From Phycisphaerales bacterium (GTDB lineage: Bacteria > Planctomycetota > Phycisphaerae > Phycisphaerales > UBA1924): 60,781 bases of DNA. The notes under the pieces were generated by a model that was not told where the DNA came from, made no database searches, and saw only the letters and a program-made list of their open reading frames with translations. Numbering within the stretch: position 1 is the stretch's first letter; each line of letters starts with the position of its first letter. The stretch covers positions 1 to 60,781 of the forward strand of contig JAJDCZ010000033.1 in assembly GCA_029260555.1 (NCBI GenBank). The letters run 5' to 3'. Both the position numbers and the translations under genes were made by a program. This document shows, piece by piece, positions 25,564 to 36,450 of the stretch.

Positions 25564-27057
25564 TCAGGAGTTCATTTTCTTGGCAGCGTTGATTCGGCGT
25601 GACCAGCTGACACCCAGAGCTGCCAGTGCGATAGTGAACGCGCCGTTGAGTTGATGGGCTGTAGCGATGATGAGCTGCATGGGGGGGATAGTCGGCGTTG
25701 ATGCGAGTTGACCAGCAGTGGGTGGTGGCGACTGGTCTGCTGAGTTGGTCATCATCACCATGCCCAGAGCGAGCATGCCCAGGGCGAACTGGAGGCTGAC
25801 AACGACATAGATTGATCGGCTGATCAACTTGAGAATATGGGACACGGGTTCGTCGGTGTGTCTGGAGCCCAGCGTGCTGGCAGCGATGGCTGCGAGAATA
25901 ACAACAAAGATGGAGAAGGCTGCGTGCGTCATGAGGGCGTGGCCTGCGCCCTGGATTTCTGCAGCGTTCATATGGCGATAGACCGAGCCGAGAATGAGCT
26001 GAAACATCGAGGCATGGAAGAAGGCAGTGGCAAGGGTTTTCCGTCTGCGATCTTTGGGGTCCATTGTCCATGTGGGATCAGCCTGGAAAGTGCTGGTGAG
26101 CCAGGCTGCGATGCAGCAGGCCAGAGCGAAGGTGAGCTGGGCGAGTACGCCATGGGAGATGGCGAGAATAGTACTTGCTTGTGTGACGCGTATCCCACCG
26201 AGATAGCCTTGGAATGCAATGAGTAAAAAGAGGATGGTGGGCGCGATTTTTGATCGACGGGTTGGACCTGCGAGCAGGGCATAGGCGACGAATGTGAGGC
26301 TTGTAAAGCCGACAAGTGAGCCAAAGAGCCTGTGTGTGTGCTCAAGGAAGATTCGGCTGTCAGCCATGGCGCTGATGGGCAAGAGGAACATGTTGGCGCC
26401 GTAGGAGTTGGGCCAGTCCGGGACGGACATGCCAGCACGACCTGAAGTGACGAGACCTCCGATGAGCAGGAGCGGAATCATGGCTGTGACTGTGACGATG
26501 CCAAAGCGTGCGAGCCAGTTGGGCTGGGGTGCTGCTGAGCAATGGGGTTTGAGCCTTGTGCCCAGTGTCATAAAGATGGTGCTGAGGAATGTGGTCAGCG
26601 CGATGGAACCGAGCGCGGTCCAGACAGCATTTGGCTTGAGTGTGCCTGTTGCGGGTTGATCGGATTGATTAGGTTCTGAAGGTATTTCAAGTTGCGTTGG
26701 GGAGGAAATGGTGCTGTCTTGTGGGCTGGCTTGAGAGTTGTCTTGGGCAATGGTCTGCTGGAGGGTGTGAGTGGTGGTTGAGTGGGTGAGGGTTGAGCCG
26801 AGGATGAGGAGGTTGAGAAGTCCCACGAGCAGTCCGACCGCGACTGCGATGCGCAGGGGGTTGGCGGATCTGATGGATCGGCCTGCGATGATGAAGCTGA
26901 GGATGAGGACAGTCAGCAGTGCTGGTCCTGCTTGAGAGGGAGTGAGTGAGAGGATGGGGCTATGGAGGAAGATGGCTGCGCACCACATGGCAATGGTGGA
27001 GGCGAAGCTGAGCACAAGAATGGAACCGAGGGTTGCATAGCGTGGCGTGTAAGGCAT
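25564..27057 (-). CDS. ctaA: Heme A synthase with extra N-terminal membrane region
   Basis: This 497-residue membrane protein has a C-terminal COX15/CtaA domain of about eight helices with the four conserved heme-ligand regions EHTHRLFGS, ISHGVLAQ, VYRHMNAA and TAHQLNGA, and the motif GGLVTSGRAGMSVPDWP. CtaA converts heme O to heme A for cytochrome oxidase. The first about 155 residues are extra: three or four predicted helices plus a Ser/Thr/Gln-rich linker, not part of usual CtaA (about 320 residues). ATG 27057 is preferred; the frame is open to 27252 but that stretch is polar and unsupported. It is divergent from the ACIII operon. Confidence 0.92.
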   Translation of the reverse strand: MPYTPRYATLGSILVLSFASTIAMWCAAIFLHSPILSLTPSQAGPALLTVLILSFIIAGRSIRSANPLRIAVAVGLLVGLLNLLILGSTLTHSTTTHTLQQTIAQDNSQASPQDSTISSPTQLEIPSEPNQSDQPATGTLKPNAVWTALGSIALTTFLSTIFMTLGTRLKPHCSAAPQPNWLARFGIVTVTAMIPLLLIGGLVTSGRAGMSVPDWPNSYGANMFLLPISAMADSRIFLEHTHRLFGSLVGFTSLTFVAYALLAGPTRRSKIAPTILFLLIAFQGYLGGIRVTQASTILAISHGVLAQLTFALACCIAAWLTSTFQADPTWTMDPKDRRRKTLATAFFHASMFQLILGSVYRHMNAAEIQGAGHALMTHAAFSIFVVILAAIAASTLGSRHTDEPVSHILKLISRSIYVVVSLQFALGMLALGMVMMTNSADQSPPPTAGQLASTPTIPPMQLIIATAHQLNGAFTIALAALGVSWSRRINAAKKMNS

Positions 27058-27396
27058 TTGAACGGCTTTCAAATAAAAAAACAAGCAAGTTTTATGAACG
27101 GAACTCAAAGGTGGGGCCGATAACGGAAACTTTCTGGGTGTGTACGGTATTGTTCCAGTTGCGTGAAACAGCGGTTTGCAATTATGATCAGGACATTTTA
27201 GATTAGCACCCACTTGACCAGTCGGGTTGAGTTGTAGATATTTGTTCCACATCAGGTCGGTTGGTGCTGGTTGAGAGATGGCTTAGTCGAGCGATCTGAG
27301 AGCGGATTGTCGCTGGTTTTTACAGGATTTACGGGTGTCTTTGCCACGATTGTGGTTTTTATCACAATCGGGCGGGGCTGGACAAGGAGTGGTCGC
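27058..27396. promoter_or_regulatory. Divergent promoter region of ctaA and the ACIII operon
   Basis: These 339 bases must hold both promoters. One plus-strand candidate is TTGACC (27214-27219), 17-base spacer, GATATT (27237-27242). For ctaA the leader contains an AT-rich tract at 27068-27085. The match to consensus is weak and no operator is recognised. Confidence 0.35.
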
Positions 27397-28086
27397 GTGG
27401 CAGTCTTGTTCCCGAAATGGATGAATGTTTTGCCGACGCTTGGGGCTTTTGCAGCCTTGGGCGGTGCGGGCGTTGTGGTTGCGGGTGGCTGGTATTGGGC
27501 AACACCAGACTTTTTTGAGGTCGGGTACATGCCCGAGCAGCCTGGCAGTGGATTCAATCATCAGATTCACGCGGGCAAGCTGGGTCTGGACTGTCGCTAT
27601 TGCCACACGAAGATCGAAATATCACCTGAAGCCAACATTCCCAATGTTGCGACCTGCATCGGTTGCCATGCTGAGGGCCGGGTCGATCCGACCAAGAGCC
27701 TAGCCAGCGATGAGAAGGTTCAGTTCATTCGCGATGCATATGAGGCGGATGAGTCGATCGCTTGGCGTCGAGTTCACAAACTGCCAGATTATGTCCGCAA
27801 CTTTCCGCATGATGCACACCTGAATGCGGGCGTGAGCTGTTACTCGTGTCATGGCCAGATCATGGGCATGCCGATCGTTTATCAGTCACAGGGGTTGGGC
27901 ATGGGTTGGTGTCTTGATTGTCATCGTGCACCGGAAAGTCACCTGGTACCCAAGGATCGCGTGACGGATCTGATCTGGGTGCAGGAGAAGTTTTCAGACA
28001 AGGTTCAACAGCAGATCGATGGCAAGGGGCTTTTTGATTCGCTGGAGTTGAATCCGCCTGAAAACTGCGGGGCGTGTCATTATTGA
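27397..28086 (+). CDS. actA: ActA, pentaheme cytochrome c of alternative complex III
   Basis: This 229-residue protein has an N-terminal membrane anchor (about residues 12-33) and five heme c motifs: CRYCH, CIGCH, CYSCH, CLDCH and CGACH. Five hemes plus one anchor is the ActA pattern, and the next gene is ActB. It carries electrons from the quinol oxidation site toward ActE. The start is GTG 27397 because AAGGAG lies seven bases upstream. The frame is open to 27271, where an extra hydrophobic segment would be added; that is less likely. Confidence 0.93.
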   Translation: MAVLFPKWMNVLPTLGAFAALGGAGVVVAGGWYWATPDFFEVGYMPEQPGSGFNHQIHAGKLGLDCRYCHTKIEISPEANIPNVATCIGCHAEGRVDPTKSLASDEKVQFIRDAYEADESIAWRRVHKLPDYVRNFPHDAHLNAGVSCYSCHGQIMGMPIVYQSQGLGMGWCLDCHRAPESHLVPKDRVTDLIWVQEKFSDKVQQQIDGKGLFDSLELNPPENCGACHY

Positions 28087-28206
28087 ACTTCGCAAGAGCC
28101 TTCATCAAGGCTGAGTATTTTGTGGCCAGCTGGCCGAGTAGAACAGACCTGATCTAGAGATCAGATAAGCCCCGGGCAGTCTCGGGAAAAGAGCGGAAGA
28201 CCAAGT

Positions 28207-31200
28207 ATGAGCGTTGCAAAGCAATGCCCCTCGACGATCGGCAAAGATGTTGACGAGTCGGGCATCGATTCGTCATCGGTCGCCAGCGGCAAGCGGTATT
28301 GGCGGAGTCTTGAAGATTTCGCACAAACCGAGGCGTTTGACGAGTTTCTCCACCGTGAGTTTCCTGCGGGGGCTTCAGAGCTTGCGGGATCGTCTCGCCG
28401 AACATTTCTCCAACTCATGGGTGCCTCACTTGCGCTGGCCGGTGCGGGCGTGCTTTCGGGTTGTCGCAGACCCAACCACAAGATTCTGCCTTACTCACGC
28501 GTGGTTCCCGAGGAGATCGTCCCGGGCAAGCCATTGTTTTATGCGACCAGCATGCCCATGCCCGGCGGCGGCGTTGAAGGGCTTTTGATTGAAACCCATG
28601 AGGGTCGGCCTACCAAGGTCGAAGGCAATCCCCTGCATCCGGTCAATCAGGGCAAAAGCTCTGCATGGTCACAAGCTTCGGTTCTGGATATGTACGATCC
28701 TGATCGCCGAATGATGCCGATCTTCCGCGAGGGAGGACAGGAAAATCAGGCGACCTGGGACGACTTTAAAGCCTGGTCACTTGGACACTTTGCACATTAC
28801 GACGCCAACAGCGGCATGGGGCTTGCATTCCTTGTCGACAAGGTGAACAGCCCGACACGCGATCGCATGCGTGACAAGATCAAAGCCCGCTGGCCCAAGG
28901 CTGAGTGGGTGGCGTTTGATGCGTGTGATTCAGCGGGGGCTGCTGAGGGCTCAGGTATTGCCTTTAAAGGCAAGGCTCATGAGACCATGTACGATCTGAC
29001 CAAAGCCAGGGTGATCGTCTCGATTGATCGGGATTTTCTTGATCGCGAGCCCATGTCGCTTGTGCAAGCCCGGGAGTTTGCATCTTCAAGGCGGCTCAAT
29101 CTACCCAAGGATCAGATGAGCCGGTTGTACGCTGTGGAGTCGGGCTTTTCGTCCGTGGGCGGCATGGCGGATCACAGGCTGAGGCTCGCACAATCGCGTT
29201 TGCCCGCGTTTGTAGTGGCACTTGCCAAGGAGATTCTGGCCAATCGCAGAGTTGCGGGGTCTGATGTGCTTCGCAGAGCAGTCAACGAGATGGTTGATCC
29301 CGCTGGCGGCTCGCTTGATACGCACTTTATCGAGGCACTCGCCAAGGATCTGATGGCAACGGAGAACCGTGGCCGAACGGTGTTGATGGTTGGTGCCAGT
29401 CAGCCTGCATCGGTGCATGCACTGGTTCATGCCATGAACGCGGTGCTGGGCAATGTGGGGAACACGGTTTTTTATAGTGCGATGGACACCTCTCTGGCTG
29501 CCAACTCAGCTTCGGGGATTGCTGAGCTTTCACGCCGAATCAATGCTGGCGGTGTGAGCACGCTGGTGGTTTTAGGCTGCAATCCGGTGTTCAATGCACC
29601 AGGTGATCTTGGCTTTGCCCAGAAGTATGCGAGCGTCAAGACCACGATCAGTTACGCAGCAGATCGCAACGAGACAGGTGCTGCATCGACATGGCAGCTT
29701 GATGCGGCTCATTACCTTGAATCATGGGGCGATCTTCGCGCACCTGATGGCACAATTTCGCCGATTCAGCCCATGATCGCACCTCTGTATGGCTCATTGA
29801 GTGATATCGAGCTTCTGGATCTGATTGCGACCAAGGCTGATCCCGCCAAGTTCAGCGAAGTTCAGCCAGATGGCTTTGCACTTGTTCAAGAGACATGGCG
29901 CAGCCTGGGGAGCAAGGGCGACTTTGGCAAGGTCTGGAAGCGGGCACTGCATGATGGCGTTCTGGCTGGGACGGGTGAGAGGCTGAGCACAGGGGGAGTC
30001 GCAGCAGATTTCCAGTCAATCGCGAAGGGTCTGGGCAGCTTGACGCTGCGGGCTGGTCCTGGTGAAGGCGAGCTTGATGTGCTGTTCACCAGCGATCTGA
30101 TGTACGACGGGCGTTATGCCAACAACGGCTGGATTCAGGAGCTGCCTCGCTTTGGTACGCGGGTGGTGTGGGATAACCCCGTGCTGGTGAGCCCCGCGAC
30201 TGCACAGAAGCTGAAGGTTGCGCCAGAGTGGTTTGATGAAGACGATTCGGGCAAGATGTACACCCGCAAGGTTCCGATGGGTCGCATGGCCAAGCTGACG
30301 ATCAATGGCAGATCCCTTGAGGTCGCTGTGTGGATTCAGCCGGGCATGGCTGACGATACGATTGTTGTACCTTTTGGTGGCGGGCGCGAGGTTGTGGGGC
30401 GTGTGGGTGTGGGCTCGGGGTTCAATACCTTTGGCCTGCGTGATAGTGCAGCGGGATTGACTGCCCGTGGCGCGACGCTGGAAAGACTGAGTCGAACCTA
30501 CCCGATCTCTTCAACGCAAAACCACTGGGCACTGGAAGAACGAACAACAATCGTGCGTTCGATCGATCATCAGGCGTGGAACAAGTGGGGCGAAGATCCA
30601 TTTATGGATCTGGATGAGCATCAAAAAGAAGAGATGCTGGTCGATCATTATGGTCGTCCCAAAGACCTCAACTTTGCAGAGCGCATGGGTGAAGAAGCCC
30701 ACACACCAGCCAATGTTTCGATCTACAAGAACCCGATGAACGACAGCCTGAGCGACGCTGCTCCTGGCTCGATCTATTCCAAGGGTCAGCAGTGGGCCAT
30801 GTCGATTGATCTGGGCACATGCACAGGTTGTGGCGTGTGCACGATCGCGTGTCAGAGCGAAAACAACATTCCCATTGTGGGCAAGAAAGAGGTTCGCAAG
30901 GGCCGGGAAATGTCCTGGATTCGTGTGGATCGTTACTTCACGGGCGATGACATCAACAGCCCTGATGAGATGTACCATCAGCCCGTTGCGTGTCAGCAGT
31001 GTGAGAATGCACCTTGTGAGACAGTGTGCCCGGTCAATGCCACCATGCATGGCCCCGAAGGCATCAACTACATGGTCTACAACCGGTGCATCGGAACAAG
31101 ATACTGCGCCAACAACTGCCCGTACAAAGTGAGGCGATTCAACTTCTTTGACTACGGCGTAGCCAAGTTCAATGGCGATTATTTGGGCAAGGATCTGATG

Positions 31201-31788
31201 CCCGGTGGTGGTCCTGACAATGTGAATCTGATTCCGCCGAGGCTTCGCGAACGGCTCGATGAAATCGAGAAGATGCGAATGAACCCGGATGTGACGGTTC
31301 GTAGTCGCGGTGTGATGGAGAAGTGTTCATTCTGTATCCAGCGCATCAGTGCAGCGCGAGTTGAATCCAAGCTTCAGGATATGAAGGCTGTGCCCGACGG
31401 GATCTTCCAGAGTGCCTGTCAGCAGGCGTGTCCGTCAGATGCGATTGTGTTTGGGGATATGAACGACACATCAAGCAAGGTGCATTACGAGCGGAACCAT
31501 CAACTCAACTATCGCCTGTTGGGATTCTTGGACACCAGACCCCGATTGACTTACAAGGTTGCTGTTCGCAACCCCAATCCAAACTTGCGCACGCCCATTG
31601 AAGATCCATTTGGCCATGGCAGTTCAGCGGAGCATGAAAGTGGTGGGCAGGATGGTCAGCCGCATGATTCAGGTGGTGCGGGTGATGGTCATTCGTTCCG
31701 GTTTGACAAGAACAAGAAGCGTGAGGACCGGGGCTATGCGATGAGCCTGAGTGTTATAAGTACAACGATAAACGGGGTGCATGCATGA
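28207..31788 (+). CDS. actB: ActB, molybdopterin oxidoreductase-like and iron-sulfur fusion subunit of ACIII
   Basis: This 1193-residue protein has an RR-containing signal-like segment ([17 protein letters not shown], about 63-79), a B1 region related to complex iron-sulfur molybdoenzymes but without cofactor-binding features, and a B2 region with four cysteine clusters ([39 protein letters not shown]...CQQAC). These hold one [3Fe-4S] and three [4Fe-4S] clusters in ACIII. It is the electron-transfer core beside ActC. A His/Gly-rich tail of about 30 residues is extra. The gene overlaps actC by 4 bases. Confidence 0.95.
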   Translation: MSVAKQCPSTIGKDVDESGIDSSSVASGKRYWRSLEDFAQTEAFDEFLHREFPAGASELAGSSRRTFLQLMGASLALAGAGVLSGCRRPNHKILPYSRVVPEEIVPGKPLFYATSMPMPGGGVEGLLIETHEGRPTKVEGNPLHPVNQGKSSAWSQASVLDMYDPDRRMMPIFREGGQENQATWDDFKAWSLGHFAHYDANSGMGLAFLVDKVNSPTRDRMRDKIKARWPKAEWVAFDACDSAGAAEGSGIAFKGKAHETMYDLTKARVIVSIDRDFLDREPMSLVQAREFASSRRLNLPKDQMSRLYAVESGFSSVGGMADHRLRLAQSRLPAFVVALAKEILANRRVAGSDVLRRAVNEMVDPAGGSLDTHFIEALAKDLMATENRGRTVLMVGASQPASVHALVHAMNAVLGNVGNTVFYSAMDTSLAANSASGIAELSRRINAGGVSTLVVLGCNPVFNAPGDLGFAQKYASVKTTISYAADRNETGAASTWQLDAAHYLESWGDLRAPDGTISPIQPMIAPLYGSLSDIELLDLIATKADPAKFSEVQPDGFALVQETWRSLGSKGDFGKVWKRALHDGVLAGTGERLSTGGVAADFQSIAKGLGSLTLRAGPGEGELDVLFTSDLMYDGRYANNGWIQELPRFGTRVVWDNPVLVSPATAQKLKVAPEWFDEDDSGKMYTRKVPMGRMAKLTINGRSLEVAVWIQPGMADDTIVVPFGGGREVVGRVGVGSGFNTFGLRDSAAGLTARGATLERLSRTYPISSTQNHWALEERTTIVRSIDHQAWNKWGEDPFMDLDEHQKEEMLVDHYGRPKDLNFAERMGEEAHTPANVSIYKNPMNDSLSDAAPGSIYSKGQQWAMSIDLGTCTGCGVCTIACQSENNIPIVGKKEVRKGREMSWIRVDRYFTGDDINSPDEMYHQPVACQQCENAPCETVCPVNATMHGPEGINYMVYNRCIGTRYCANNCPYKVRRFNFFDYGVAKFNGDYLGKDLMPGGGPDNVNLIPPRLRERLDEIEKMRMNPDVTVRSRGVMEKCSFCIQRISAARVESKLQDMKAVPDGIFQSACQQACPSDAIVFGDMNDTSSKVHYERNHQLNYRLLGFLDTRPRLTYKVAVRNPNPNLRTPIEDPFGHGSSAEHESGGQDGQPHDSGGAGDGHSFRFDKNKKREDRGYAMSLSVISTTINGVHA

Positions 31789-33323
31789 GCTCGTTGACAC
31801 CGGACCAATCTATTGCAGAGCAGATCGCAAGTGGTGCAATCGCTGGTGGGGGCGTTGGGGATTCATCCCTGGCGGATGCTTCATTGAACGATGATCCATC
31901 GGTACGGCCGCCTCTGGTTTTGAATAACCGTTCGTTTCATGAAGTGACAGAGATCATTTCCGGGTATGCGGAGAATCGCCCCGGCAAGTGGTGGCTGCCG
32001 CTGTTTTTGATATCAAGTTCGCTTGCAGGTGTGTGCGGGCTGATGATTCTGTATCTGGTGACCACGGGTGTGGGTGTGTGGGGGTTGAACAACCAGGTTG
32101 ACTGGGCGTGGGACATTACCAACTTCGTGTTCTGGATCGGTATTGGTCATGCCGGGACGCTGATTTCTGCTATTTTGTGTTTGTTCAAGCAGAAATGGCG
32201 CACAGCCGTGAACCGTTCTGCAGAGGCGATGACGATCTTTGCGGTGATTTGTGCGGGTATGTTCCCGGGGATTCATGTGGGTCGCATCTGGGCGATCTGG
32301 TATGTGTTCCCGATTCCCAACTACAACTACATCTGGCCAAACTTTCGTAGCCCGCTTCTGTGGGATGTTTTTGCGGTCAGTACATATGCAACGGTTTCGC
32401 TGTTGTTCTGGTACATGGGGATGATTCCTGATCTGGCGATGCTTCGAGATCGCGCAGATAAACGACTGCGTCTGAATGCAGATGGCCCGCGTTTTTGCCC
32501 ATTCTTCAGGCTGCGGGCTGATACGGTTCGTGCGTATGCGTATGGCTTTTTGTCGCTGGGATGGCGTTTTTCGAGTCGGCACTGGCATCGCTATGAAAAG
32601 GCGTATCTGGTTCTGGCAGGGATTTCGACGCCTCTGGTTTTGAGTGTGCACTCGATCGTATCGTTTGACTTTGCGACCAGTATTCTCCCGGGGTGGCATA
32701 CAACGATTTTCCCACCTTACTTTGTTGCGGGCGCGGTGTTCGGCGGGTTTGCGATGGTGCTTTTGCTGTTGATTCCTGCTCGCGAGCTGTTCCCGAACAT
32801 GAAGGACTTTGTGACTATGCGCCATGTTGAGAACATGGCCAAGATTTTGCTGCTCACAGGTTCGATGGTGGGCTTTGCTTACACCATGGAGTTCTTTATT
32901 GCCTGGTACGGCGGGAATGAGTTTGAGCTTTACGCATTCAAGAACCGCGCGCTTGGTCCCTACTGGTGGGCGTACTGGACAATGATCTCGTGCAATGTCT
33001 TGAGTCCGCAGCTGTTCTGGGTCAAGAAGTTCCGCCAGAGCATTCCGGTGGTTCTCTTCGTTGCCATGGCGGTGACGACGGGAATGTGGTTTGAGCGATT
33101 CGTGATTATTGTGACGAGTTTGCACCGAGCCTTTTTGCCGGGCGAGTGGGGCATGTTCTTCCCGACGCCGGTGGATATTTTGACCTTTGTGGGTTCATGC
33201 GGGATCTTTTTGACGCTGTTCCTTTTGTTCCTTCGTTTCCTGCCAGTGTTTGCGGTGGCAGAGCTTAAGGCGGTCATGCCTCAGGCTGATCCGCATGGAC
33301 ACGATGAACAGGGAGGTGACTAA
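31785..33323 (+). CDS. actC: ActC, NrfD-family quinol-oxidising membrane subunit
   Basis: This 512-residue polytopic protein has about ten membrane helices, for example [20 protein letters not shown] and [20 protein letters not shown]. The [13 protein letters not shown] and [15 protein letters not shown] segments are typical of the NrfD/PsrC family. In ACIII, ActC binds quinol at the periplasmic side and is thought to contribute to proton movement. It overlaps actB (ATGA) and is followed by actD three bases later. A soluble N-terminus of about 55 residues precedes helix one. Confidence 0.94.
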   Translation: MSSLTPDQSIAEQIASGAIAGGGVGDSSLADASLNDDPSVRPPLVLNNRSFHEVTEIISGYAENRPGKWWLPLFLISSSLAGVCGLMILYLVTTGVGVWGLNNQVDWAWDITNFVFWIGIGHAGTLISAILCLFKQKWRTAVNRSAEAMTIFAVICAGMFPGIHVGRIWAIWYVFPIPNYNYIWPNFRSPLLWDVFAVSTYATVSLLFWYMGMIPDLAMLRDRADKRLRLNADGPRFCPFFRLRADTVRAYAYGFLSLGWRFSSRHWHRYEKAYLVLAGISTPLVLSVHSIVSFDFATSILPGWHTTIFPPYFVAGAVFGGFAMVLLLLIPARELFPNMKDFVTMRHVENMAKILLLTGSMVGFAYTMEFFIAWYGGNEFELYAFKNRALGPYWWAYWTMISCNVLSPQLFWVKKFRQSIPVVLFVAMAVTTGMWFERFVIIVTSLHRAFLPGEWGMFFPTPVDILTFVGSCGIFLTLFLLFLRFLPVFAVAELKAVMPQADPHGHDEQGGD

Positions 33324-33326
33324 CTC

Positions 33327-33920
33327 ATGGCTTTATCTGATTATCTGCCATTCCTGCCAGCTTCAGACTCGGGCTATGTAACGCCTGAGGGTGAGTCTGT
33401 GTTTGGCATCATGGCGGAGTTTGAAACAACGCCTCAGGCGTACAAAGCGTGCGAGCATGTTCGTGATGCGGGGTACACCAAGTGGGATCTGCATACGCCG
33501 TTCCCGATCCATGGCATCGAGGATGCGATGGGCATGAAGTCCACGATTCTTCCAAGAATCGCAGCGATTGGTGCGTTTGCGGGTGTTGGCATTGCCCTGG
33601 TGGGTCAGTACTGGATTACTGCGATTGATTTTCCGTTTGTGGTGCAGGGCAAGGATTACTGGGCATGGCAGCCTCTGGTTCCGATCACCTTTGAGCTGGG
33701 TGTTTTGTTGTGTGCGTTCACTTCGCTTTTCGGGATGCTGGCGTTGAATGGCTTGCCCCGCTGGCACCATCCGCTGTTCAAGAAAGATCGGTTTCTTGAT
33801 GTCAGTGACGATCGTTTCGTGATCTGCATTGAGGCGACGGACAAGAACTTTGATCCAGCCAAGACCAAAGCCTTGCTTGAAGAGGCTGGTGGCAAGCACA
33901 TTGATCTGGTAGAGGCATAG
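33327..33920 (+). CDS. actD: ActD, DUF3341 subunit of ACIII
   Basis: This 197-residue protein has a soluble N-terminal domain (VFGIMAEFETTPQAYKACEH), two membrane helices (about 70-95 and 120-140) and a C-terminal domain with KDRFLDVSDDRFVICIEATD. This is the DUF3341 pattern of ActD, a peripheral membrane subunit next to ActC and ActF. The start ATG 33327 follows GGAGGTGACT. Length fits the family. Confidence 0.93.
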   Translation: MALSDYLPFLPASDSGYVTPEGESVFGIMAEFETTPQAYKACEHVRDAGYTKWDLHTPFPIHGIEDAMGMKSTILPRIAAIGAFAGVGIALVGQYWITAIDFPFVVQGKDYWAWQPLVPITFELGVLLCAFTSLFGMLALNGLPRWHHPLFKKDRFLDVSDDRFVICIEATDKNFDPAKTKALLEEAGGKHIDLVEA

Positions 33921-33974
33921 GGGTTTGGGACAAGAGGCAAGGAATCGTCAGGGGCGATTCAGAAGGAACGATCG

Positions 33975-34751
33975 ATGATCGAATCGATGATGATAACACG
34001 ATTTCTCGCGGTTCTGGCACTGGCTGGGGTTGCTGTGGGCGTAGGTGGATGTCGGGGTGACCGCTCGGACAAGCCGCCACGCCAGTTCATGCCAGACATG
34101 GACGATTCACCCAAGTGGAATCCACAGACAGAGACAGAGTTTTACGCTGATGGTCGAGCGATGCGGCATCCTGTAACAGGGACGGTGGCATTTGGGCAAT
34201 CATCGGTGGTACCAGCGGGCATGAGTGAAGCCTGGGAGCAAGATCGTGCTCATCAGCGCGATGTGCTGCTTAAAGAAGACAGTGCGTACTACCTGGGGCT
34301 TGATGCGGATGGCGGGTATGTCTCGGTGATGCCTGTGAAGGTGAATCGTGCGCTGCTTGAGCGAGGTCAGAGGCAGTTTGATATTTATTGTTCAGCGTGC
34401 CATGGGTTTGGCGGTGATGGTCAGGGCATGGTGGCGCAGAAATGGACGATTCCGGTGCCCGGTTTTCAACAGCCCAAGTACCAGGATCGAGCACAACGAA
34501 CGGGCAAGGATGGGTATCTGTTTCATGTCGCACGCAACGGCGTGGTGGGTGTGAGCGGCGTTCAATCAATGCCTGGATATGCACATGCGATCAACGAGGA
34601 TGATGCGTGGGCGGTGGTGTCCTATATCCGGGCACTGCAGGTTTCACAAAGTGTGAATATTGATGATGCCATCATTCCTGACGATGTCCGTCAGACGCTT
34701 TCAGCAGCTGGTGGAGCTGCGGGCGGCGGTTCAGCAAAGAAAGGTCAGTGA
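33975..34751 (+). CDS. actE: ActE, monoheme cytochrome c lipoprotein of ACIII
   Basis: This 258-residue protein has a lipoprotein signal (VGVGGC, Cys about residue 23) and one heme motif, CSACHGFGGDGQGM, with a downstream Met ligand region (GVQSMPGYAHAI). ActE passes electrons from ActA to the downstream oxidase or soluble cytochrome. The segment before the heme (about 35-135) contains the conserved MPDMDDSPKW motif seen in ACIII cytochromes. It overlaps actF by 4 bases. The C-terminal tail is Gly/Ala rich. Confidence 0.92.
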   Translation: MIESMMITRFLAVLALAGVAVGVGGCRGDRSDKPPRQFMPDMDDSPKWNPQTETEFYADGRAMRHPVTGTVAFGQSSVVPAGMSEAWEQDRAHQRDVLLKEDSAYYLGLDADGGYVSVMPVKVNRALLERGQRQFDIYCSACHGFGGDGQGMVAQKWTIPVPGFQQPKYQDRAQRTGKDGYLFHVARNGVVGVSGVQSMPGYAHAINEDDAWAVVSYIRALQVSQSVNIDDAIIPDDVRQTLSAAGGAAGGGSAKKGQ

Positions 34752-35995
34752 TGAGCCAACTGGCAGCGAACCAACTACTGAGTGAAGAGAACATCAACCC
34801 GCCGACCTCGGCAGCGGCGCGGGTTTCGGGCATGCTGCTCGGCCTGGGCACACTGGGTGTCGCCGGGACTATTGTGGGCAGCTTCGTTGTGGGTCAGTCG
34901 TATGCAATGGCATCCTGGCACGCGATGGCCATGGCAGCTCTTGCGATCACGCTGGGGGCGATGTTCTGGGTGATGATCTTTCATCTGACCATGTCAGGCT
35001 GGTCTATCACACTTCGTCGACAGTTTGAAAACCTGATGAAGATGATGCCGATTGCCATCGCGCTGGTGGCTCCGGTGCTGATCATCGAGATTATCAGCGG
35101 CGGCGTGCTGTTCAAATGGATGAACCCCGCGGTAACTGCGGGTGATCCTGTCTTTGCCAGCAAGCAGCCCTATCTCAACATCCCGTTTTTCGTGATTCGA
35201 TGGATGATCTTTGTGACGGTATGGATGTTCCTGAGCACCAGGCTCTGGAACCTGAGCACACGGCAGGACATCACCGGCGACAAGTGGCTGAGCAACAAGG
35301 CTCGCTTTACCAGTTCGTGGGGCATGCCTTTGTTTGCTCTGACGACTGCGTTTGCAGCATTCGACTGGTTGATGAGCCTGGACTACCACTTTTTCTCAAC
35401 CATGTGGGGCGTGTACTACTTTGCAGGCGGCGTGTTCAGCTCGATCGCGACGATCATCGTGATGTTGTTTTTCATTCAACGCACAGGTCGGCTTGAAGGG
35501 TTGGTGACCAATGAGCACCGTCATGACCTGGGCAAGCTGCTGTTCGGGTTTACGGTTTTCTGGTCATACATTGCTTTCAGTCAGTATTTCCTGATCTGGT
35601 ACTCGAACATTCCTGAAGAAACAGCCTTCATGGTGTTGCGTGAGCAGCACGGCTGGCGCTATGTGACGCTCACACTCATGTGGGGTCACTTCATCGTGCC
35701 CTTCGTCATCCTGCTGTTCGCGGGGATCAAACGCAATAAGACGACGCTGACGATTTTGGCGGTCTGGATGCTGTTGATGCATCTGGTTGATCTGTTCTGG
35801 ATTGTCCTGCCCAATATTCATGTGGGTGAGCTTCGCACGGTGAACATGAGCGGGCTTTGGGTGAATGTTTCAGCAGCGCTTGGTGTATTTGGTATTTACT
35901 TTGGCTTGCTGGCAAGGCGTGTGGCAAGTGGGCCTCTGGTGCCTTTGAAGGATCCGCGGATGCCAGAGTCGCTGCATCATCGCAACTATGTGTAA
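34748..35995 (+). CDS. actF: ActF, second NrfD-like membrane subunit of ACIII
   Basis: This 415-residue protein has about ten membrane helices and resembles ActC and other NrfD-like proteins (VMIFHLTMSGWSITLRRQFE, FAAFDWLMSLDYHFFSTMWG, FLIWYSNIPEETAFM). It starts at GTG 34748 or ATG 34751, overlapping actE. It completes ActABCDEF. In ACIII structures, ActF is the other large membrane subunit paired with ActC. FDWLMSLDYHF and YSNIPEE are hallmark motifs of the family. Confidence 0.93.
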   Translation: MMSQLAANQLLSEENINPPTSAAARVSGMLLGLGTLGVAGTIVGSFVVGQSYAMASWHAMAMAALAITLGAMFWVMIFHLTMSGWSITLRRQFENLMKMMPIAIALVAPVLIIEIISGGVLFKWMNPAVTAGDPVFASKQPYLNIPFFVIRWMIFVTVWMFLSTRLWNLSTRQDITGDKWLSNKARFTSSWGMPLFALTTAFAAFDWLMSLDYHFFSTMWGVYYFAGGVFSSIATIIVMLFFIQRTGRLEGLVTNEHRHDLGKLLFGFTVFWSYIAFSQYFLIWYSNIPEETAFMVLREQHGWRYVTLTLMWGHFIVPFVILLFAGIKRNKTTLTILAVWMLLMHLVDLFWIVLPNIHVGELRTVNMSGLWVNVSAALGVFGIYFGLLARRVASGPLVPLKDPRMPESLHHRNYV

Positions 35996-36063
35996 GGTGC
36001 GTTGAAGATGAGATTGAACAGTGTTGATTGTTGGATATTGGCTCATGGGAAAGGAACTTGATC

Positions 36064-36450
36064 GTGTCGCATGAACCGCACCATCTCCCGGTAGAGCACG
36101 AGCAGACCGATTCATGGCACAGGCATGCTGCCTCTGAAGGTACGCCTCAAGAGGAGCATGCTTCAAAGATCAACCCCGTCATGGTGTCGATTGTGTTTTT
36201 CCTGACATTCGTAACAACATTCGCATTGATCGCGGTTGTGGCGTTGTATGCCAACTCATACTTGACCAAAAAGCGAGTTGAGCGAGTTGAGACCACCAAG
36301 ATGGCTGAGGCCGCTGTCAACTCTAGGAATGCTGCCACGCAGGCTTTGGAGTCCTATGGCTGGGTGAATCAGATAGAGGGAACCGTGCGGGTTCCCATAG
36401 ATCAGGCGATGGACGAAGTTGTCAAGCAATACGGAGGTCAGGGCGGGTGA
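36064..36450 (+). CDS. Unknown one-helix membrane protein in the ACIII-oxidase operon
   Basis: This 128-residue protein has a His-rich N-terminus (MSHEPHHLPVEHEQTDSWHR), one membrane helix (VSIVFFLTFVTTFALIAVVALYA around residues 40-62, partly quoted here as key hydrophobic stretch) and a C-terminal domain with YGWVNQIEGTVRVPIDQAMD. GTG 36064 is preferred because AAAGGAA lies upstream. The segment TVRVPIDQAMDEVVKQY is similar to a motif seen in small proteins beside ACIII/Sco genes in planctomycetes. It overlaps the Sco gene. It could be the ActG-like small subunit or an oxidase assembly factor; undecided. Confidence 0.75.
   Translation: MSHEPHHLPVEHEQTDSWHRHAASEGTPQEEHASKINPVMVSIVFFLTFVTTFALIAVVALYANSYLTKKRVERVETTKMAEAAVNSRNAATQALESYGWVNQIEGTVRVPIDQAMDEVVKQYGGQGG

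Noticed and set aside
32013..33125. Minus-strand open frame of 370 codons opposite actC
   Set aside because: Mirror of membrane helices; rich in His, Arg and Asn with no start signal.
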